From the NCBI RefSeq assembly GCF_000149955.1, contig NC_030996.1, positions 1,257,467-1,321,466 on the forward strand: 64,000 nt of DNA. The letters are read 5' to 3'. The notes beneath the pieces were generated by a model. The model was not told the origin of the DNA and searched no databases. It saw only the letters and a list, made by a program, of their open reading frames with translations. A program made the position numbers and the translations under genes. This document shows, one piece after another, positions 58,689 through 64,000 of the stretch (the first letter of the stretch is position 1; the number at the start of each line of letters is the position of its first letter). This DNA comes from Fusarium oxysporum f. sp. lycopersici 4287. Its lineage: Eukaryota; Ascomycota; Sordariomycetes; Hypocreales; Nectriaceae.

Positions 58689-59815
58689 TCATACAGACTC
58701 GGCAGTCGTTGAGACCTGCTTGTCGGCAGCCTCCGCGTCCAGGACCGCGCCCTGATGTTCTTTGGGCAATTTGAAACCAAGGTGCTTAAGATAGCTACCA
58801 GGAAAGAAGACATTGTAGAGGAAGACGACGAGCAAGATGGGAAGAGTGTCAAAGACATATAAACTGTGGTATACTTGTTAGTTTTGTTCGAGGATGAAGG
58901 ACAAGTTCTACTTACTACCACTCCTTCTGGTGAGTAGTGCCATCCTTGCCACCAGCGAAGTCAATTTCACGATAGATTGAACGGACCTATTCGTGGTAAG
59001 TAACTGAGCCATAGATAGATAGAAATTTTGACTTACAAGAATGAGGAGGCATGAGACATTGACCACAATGAGTAGGGTCTGCCACTTCTTCACAATACCA
59101 TGCTTCTCCTGATTGTCCTTGGCAAAGTCGGGGCTAAGTCGTCTCGCAGCGAAGTGGAAACGGATGGCGGAGACAGTGAAAAGACCAAAGCCAGCAATTT
59201 GAGTGCTCACACCGACAAGACCAAGCGTTTTCCCAAGATTGAGCTTGCTCTTCGCATCAGGATCGGTGGGGTCGGTGCCGGCGATGAGAACTGCAGCGAC
59301 AAGTTGGAGGAGGAGCGAGATGATATCGAAGCCAACAAAGAGAAGAGTGATGAAGCGAGCTGCATTGTAAACTATTAGTATCCCTCTCTCACTGCCGCTG
59401 CGAAGAGTACTTACCAGGGACCCAGAGAAATCGAAGGGTTCTCGACTCTGGGGGAACAACCCAGAAGACGATTCTAGCGAAGATAACATAGATGACACCG
59501 GCCATCAAGACTGGGGGTAAAATCACAAGTGTGAATTGAAGCACGTAAGGTCCCTTTTCCGTCGGCTTGGTAGCGGATACGGCTCGAGCTGCGTAACCAA
59601 TGACCTCCACTGCAGTAATGATTAGCTGCTAAGTAAGGTATTTGTTGAATGATTCACTTACTCGCAATAGCAAGCAACATAAATAGCCATACCCAGGCTT
59701 TCTTCCGAATGATTTGCCAGAGCGTGATACAAAAGCTCACTCCATAAAGGCCGGCGACAACTCCTGCCAATGGCTCGGAAGGATTGTAAAGATAGTAAGA
59801 CTTGGGTGCGTCCAT
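58689..59815 (-). CDS. RTA1-like seven-transmembrane protein (second family member)
   Basis: Five exons, 59815-59662, 59609-59415, 59359-59037, 58986-58916 and 58863-58689, join in phase (introns 50-55 nt) to 305 residues. Landmarks in order are MDAPKSYYLYNPSEPLAG, LAIAMEVIGYAARA, QFTLVILPPVLMAGVIYVI, FVGFDIISLLLQ and ILVRSIYREIDFAGG, then WYLYVFDTLPILLVVFLY. This is the RTA1 family layout: seven membrane spans with an acidic residue in the EVIGY segment. Roles reported in the family are lipid-asymmetry or sphingoid-base efflux and drug tolerance. The C-terminal tail is short and polar. Gene structure differs from the 33563-34574 member, and overall similarity is moderate, so the two are distinct subfamily members rather than a recent duplication. 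Confidence 0.9.
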
Positions 59816-61501
59816 GATAGCGGATTGTTCGAGATGATGTTTGTAGCTGAAGAACTGAGATCTGATTGTGTGAATTGTCTCAAACTGCATCTGCATCCAG
59901 ACCTTATATAACTCCAACTTCATTCACCTCTGCAACGGCAAACGCCGTGATGGCTTCAAATCAAGCTCTAGCCGATAAGCCACATCTGCACAACTGGAAT
60001 TTTAGCACCATAGCAATGCCTCGCAAACGCGTCAAAACTAGCGACGATTAAGCCACGCTGAGTCCGCGTTCGTGCGTCCAACGCCATGGCTAAAACTTAG
60101 CACCCAATCAAGAGCTGAGTTCTAGAACACCAACGCAGCCAGTCATATGTGGCGCTTTCTTTAGAGACAGACGTCACTGGTCATTTGTTACGTGGTATGC
60201 AACCACATCGAATCACAGTCTCTTTTTGGTGAGACCATTCGAGCTTAAAATTGTAACGTCTCGAATTGATATGGAGGCTTGGCTTAGGGCCCTAGTGTTG
60301 GGAGATTAGGGCTGGGAAGCCTCAATAGCCACGTTGCTTTCCTCGAATGGGATTCTCGAAATGATTTTAACTCTAAGCGAGGTCTGAAGTGGCTGAAGCA
60401 GCTGAAAGATTGTCATTGTGGGCGTTGGAGATGATCGAATCGAAGAACTTAGAACCTCAAGTGTTGTTAGATGACGCAACGCTTTACGAGCTCCAAATAA
60501 CCTTGAACATTTGTGACCAGATACAGGTAGAGAAACAATCTCCAGATTATATTACGGCGTTTCATCACTCCTCTTGTGGCATCTTCGTGAGGGGCAACCG
60601 ATAAAGCTCCTGTGCGATGATGCTGGGAGCTAGGTTCTAGACGCAAGTGAGAGGCGTTAAGCTTTTTAAATACAGGTCTTATGCAAGACAAGCATTGCTA
60701 ATAGCTATAACAGTTCATAGGTTGATTGGGCTGAGCCATTGGGCCAGAAATATTAGTGGTGCAGAGATAAATGGAAATGAGAATTTGCTGCTATAGCCTC
60801 CGTAGACGGTTTTGGTCTTGTCCGGCTTGCGCTTTTTCCGGGTCTTGTGCCGTCAACCAAGTTATTGTGTTGCAATCAAGGAAACTCAAATCAGGGACAG
60901 ATATCTATTAAAACCTGGGAGAATGGGAATGGGAAACTAACAACCAGCAGAGACCCGCTTACTTGCACAGCAGTGAAGATACCGCTTGGAGCAAGTCACC
61001 TGTCGGCTCACTGATCGCAGTTGAAAATGCAATGTTGTGTGGTATTTGCTGAGTAGTGGCCAACTGAAATATCCACTGCAACCCTTCCACGGGGAGACGG
61101 TCATTCTGCGACGAATATAGCCTGACTGGTGCGCTTGTCTAAGAGCTACAGAGACTGCACACGCAATGGCTTAAGCTGATAAGCTATCCGATTAGAAAAT
61201 AAGAAGCACTTTAGGACTCACATGAGTTTCATCAGATATCTTATCAATAACTGGTCGTTTTGAACTTGGCGATACTTGGGGCCACGAGTGAATATCATGA
61301 GCTATATCTGACCCTTCATCAATTTGACGTGACTTATCGTACCACATTATATGCCACACAGAAGTCACCTGCAGTGTTACTATTTGGATGCTCAGCGTTA
61401 CATGTACAATGACGTCCTTTGCCACAACACTACAAGTCGGTCGACCTTGAGAGAAAGACCCTGCAAGTTTCTCAAAACATGGATGTTGCGCCCCTTAACT
61501 C
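59816..61501. other. 1.7-kb intergenic region, no gene seen
   Basis: Short frames only (for example 60389-60604). It contains the promoter of the RTA1-like gene on its left side and the region upstream of the HET relic on its right. Confidence 0.45.
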
Positions 61502-63365
61502 ATGTATGCAGACAAAGATAAAACCTCCAGATCTGGCAAATCAGCAGACGCATGCCCGGTCTCACTGCCCGGTACCGATTTCGCTTTCTTTTCGCGACAT
61601 CCTTATTTCCCTAGGAACAAACTGGGTATAGACCAGAATGCAAAGCTCAATAGGCATCAAGCCTTATCTTCCTCTGATTCGATCCGCATCCTACACCTGA
61701 GACCAGGGTCGGGAAGCGAAACGATTCGCTTCTCTTTGGAGGAAGTATTGCTGGTCGAGACAGATGGTAGGTACGAAGCAGCTTCGTATGTTTGGGGCTG
61801 CCCGGATATCATAACTAAGGTCATTCGCGACGAGAAGCCGCTTCGAGTAGCGACTAATCTCGTACTCGGGCTACCAGCGTTTCCCCAGAGAGATGCTTCG
61901 CAATCTCTCTGGGTTGATGCGGTTTGCATAAACTAGAAGGACGACTATGAGAAGGGCCAGCAAGTTCCAAGACTGGATAGGGTCTTTGACGAAGCTAAAT
62001 GTGTGCTATGCTGGCTCGGTAAAGATGATTATATCGTGGCTGAAGATTGTTTCCGCATGATCTGTGATACGGCAAGGGCTATGGAGCAGGAGTTCCATCC
62101 CGGATGGACTGTGAGTAATCCTTTTAATGATTCGAAGCTCAAGGGCCTGCCAAAGACCGCTGAAAATTGGAGGTTTGTCGCTCAGCTCTTTGACCTCACT
62201 TGGTTCCATCGTGTTTGGCAGGTTGTATTTTTGTGGCCGTGGTCGCTTGAAGGATGAGACTAATGAACTCTGGATCTGCAGGATAATCCAAGAAGCAGCA
62301 GTTAGTGCCTACGAATAATACCTCTACTGGGGTTTATATCATATTAAATTTACGAGGTCTTAACTGTAGTAGGCTAGCTGACCTTCTCAGATCACGCACC
62401 GGCTCTTAGGAATGGAGTGAGGGTTGTTAAGCTCATCAGACATGTGTTCATAGACACCATGCACACATTTAATAGCCAAGACATTTGGAGAGACAGAATC
62501 CTCTTCAAATCGATCTTGGATGACACACGCCCCCCACAAAAACAGCTAAGGCACTTCTGGAAAACCCGAGAGAAGCGCCTTGTGTTCTTGCGATGATCAT
62601 ACACGACTCGCCAAAGGAGCTTGAGGATGAAACAATCCCAACTTGGGTTCCTCGATGGGACTCCTTTTGTAATGCCAGTGCTCGATCGGTACCTCTTATT
62701 ACGACTTACGAATATCACTACTAACCCTTCAGAGCGAGAATGGGGAGCCCTCCGTTCAGCTTTATCTTCCCGTCATCTAATGCTTTGTCTATAATAGGCT
62801 GGAAGTTTGATACCGTTGTCTCAGTATCATCGAAGTTTGAATTTGTCGATATCCATAGTGACTTTCAGGATTGGACACCCTACCTACACGAGAAGAATAT
62901 TCTTCCCATCGAAGCAGTGTGGCTCCAGCTTCTTCGAGAGACTTCTGGATCTCCCGAGGAGTTGACTGGACCTTTCAGCTCGACTCTGGCACGTGGAAGT
63001 CCTGCTCCCCAAGATCATACTGATGACTTGTTATTCTATTGTGAAATACTTCGCAACAAGGCGGGAACAGTGATCGACTCCCCGTTTCCTTGCCGTCGTT
63101 CCAGAAAAAGCGATCTTACCAATGCTGTACGGGTATTTCAATGATCAAGAGATCGTCGTCTAGTGGTGACAACTCAAGGGAGAATGACAGGTCACATTGA
63201 TTGCTCAGGCCGATGACTGTTGCTGTATCGTCCAAGGTATGAACGTTCCTGTTGTGTTCCGGGAGCTGACGAACGCGGTATTTCAGTGCGCCGAAGAGAC
63301 ATACTGCTCCGGAGTGATGGAAGGAGAACTCTTTACTCCAGAATCGCGTTATGCTCCGTAGTGGG
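61502..63365 (+). pseudogene. HET-domain (heterokaryon-incompatibility type) pseudogene
   Basis: The frame from 61502 carries HET-domain hallmarks: IRILHLRPGSG, YEAASYVWGCPD and SLWVDAVCIN. TAG at 61934-61936 falls exactly where the family has the Gln of the CINQ motif, and the same frame goes on with KDDYEKGQQV and VLCWLGKDD. Further on there is WFHRVWQ, a frame change near 62220, PTWVPRWDSF near 62650, GWKFDTVVSVSS near 62800, and a tail DDCCCIVQG / YCSGVMEGELF to about 63360. The order matches a full HET protein of about 600 residues, but several stops and frame changes break it. Intact members trigger cell death on non-self contact. This copy is non-functional as read. The stop fits CAG to TAG. 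Confidence 0.8.
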
Positions 63366-64000
63366 AAGAGCTTCGTGTGCAGTGATAGAATGAGCCCGCA
63401 GAGTGTCCCATCTCGCGATCCCTTCAGATGCGAACCCAATCCTTATCCATGTGAATAATACCAAGAGAAATTATGTCCCAAGTGAATGCTCCTCAATTAA
63501 GACTGATATTTGGTCAAGGTTAAAGTTACGCAGGCCTGCCATGCCCCATGTGGGACGGTGAAGTGGTAATGTGGGGTAATTGATCAAAGCCCAAGTACTT
63601 CTCATGCGCAATATCCAACCAGACTCTTTGATCTCGGGTATACTCCAATCAAGACCGGCCGTATTCTGTGCTGTACTTCCGCCCGATAACGTTGCGTAGG
63701 AAGCGGTTTACCCCACAACTGCCATGACGATATCCCGGGACGTCATCTCCGCACACTTTGCCGTGTTGGGAATGTTGAAACGACCCGGACCGGACGTGGC
63801 CGCCGGCCAAAGCGAGGGTTGCCGTATGTAGAAGAACGTGATTAACGATTCTCGTGATTCTACGATATCGGAGGCGCGGGGTGATTTACCCAGTCTGATA
63901 ACTCTGCCTGAGACTCTGACTTAAGATCTGGGGCCTCCGCATCTAACAAAGCTAATTGAACCTTACTCATTTGCCCTTTGAACATCACTAAAAATGACGT
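63366..64000. other. right-end intergenic sequence
   Basis: 635 bases with no supportable frame. A neighbouring gene may begin beyond the window edge. Confidence 0.45.

Noticed and set aside
1..64000. CRISPR arrays, bacterial operons, phage or plasmid features
   Set aside because: Gene structure with spliceosomal introns is eukaryotic; no regularly spaced repeat array was seen.

Overview
The window looks like nuclear DNA of a filamentous ascomycete. The evidence is short introns (about 45-60 nt) with GTRNGT-type donors, Zn2Cys6 and bZIP regulators, RTA1-like membrane proteins, a HET-domain gene relic and secreted plant-wall hydrolases. The gene content resembles a Sordariomycete of the Fusarium type; that is an inference from gene style, not a database match. 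Exon joins given here were worked out by hand from splice motifs, phase and protein continuity.

Layout: (1) 1-4.2 kb holds two damaged genes on the minus strand, a WW-domain protein with two in-frame TAA codons and a secreted Thr/Ser-rich protein with a stop and a frame change. The second one is cut off at about 3975 by an AT-rich tract. (2) 6.2-12.4 kb has an intact full-size ABCB multidrug transporter facing an intact Zn2Cys6 regulator. (3) 12.4-22.3 kb is gene-poor and contains one intact membrane-anchored sulfatase-fold protein. (4) 22.3-29.8 kb is an intact group: a bicupin oxalate decarboxylase and a secreted covalent-flavin oxidase flanked by two paralogous Zn2Cys6 regulators. (5) 30.2-36.7 kb has a sterol-glucosyltransferase-like gene with an in-frame TGA, an RTA1-like protein and a cytosolic esterase. 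(6) 37.3-43.5 kb is a plant-wall block: a tannase/feruloyl-esterase relic, a GH43 gene with an in-frame TAG and a GH3 beta-glucosidase with a problem at its 5' end. (7) 45.3-53.5 kb has a His-rich hydrophilic repeat protein, then a possible small cluster of a stand-alone adenylate-forming enzyme, a bZIP regulator, a glutathione transferase and an unrecognised protein. (8) 54.7-59.8 kb has an intradiol ring-cleavage dioxygenase, a membrane protein and a second RTA1-like protein. (9) 61.5-63.4 kb is a HET-domain pseudogene.

The most striking window-scale pattern is how the damage occurs. Several genes keep long, otherwise continuous frames that are broken by one or two stop codons, mostly TAA or TAG, as expected from CAA/CAG by C-to-T change in a CpA context. 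The neighbours (ABC transporter, oxalate decarboxylase, flavin oxidase, regulators, dioxygenase, RTA1 genes) are clean. Repeat-induced point mutation, ordinary decay, recoding or mRNA editing, and sequence error are competing explanations. The second item of interest is the adenylate-forming enzyme / bZIP / GST / orphan group at 47-53.5 kb.
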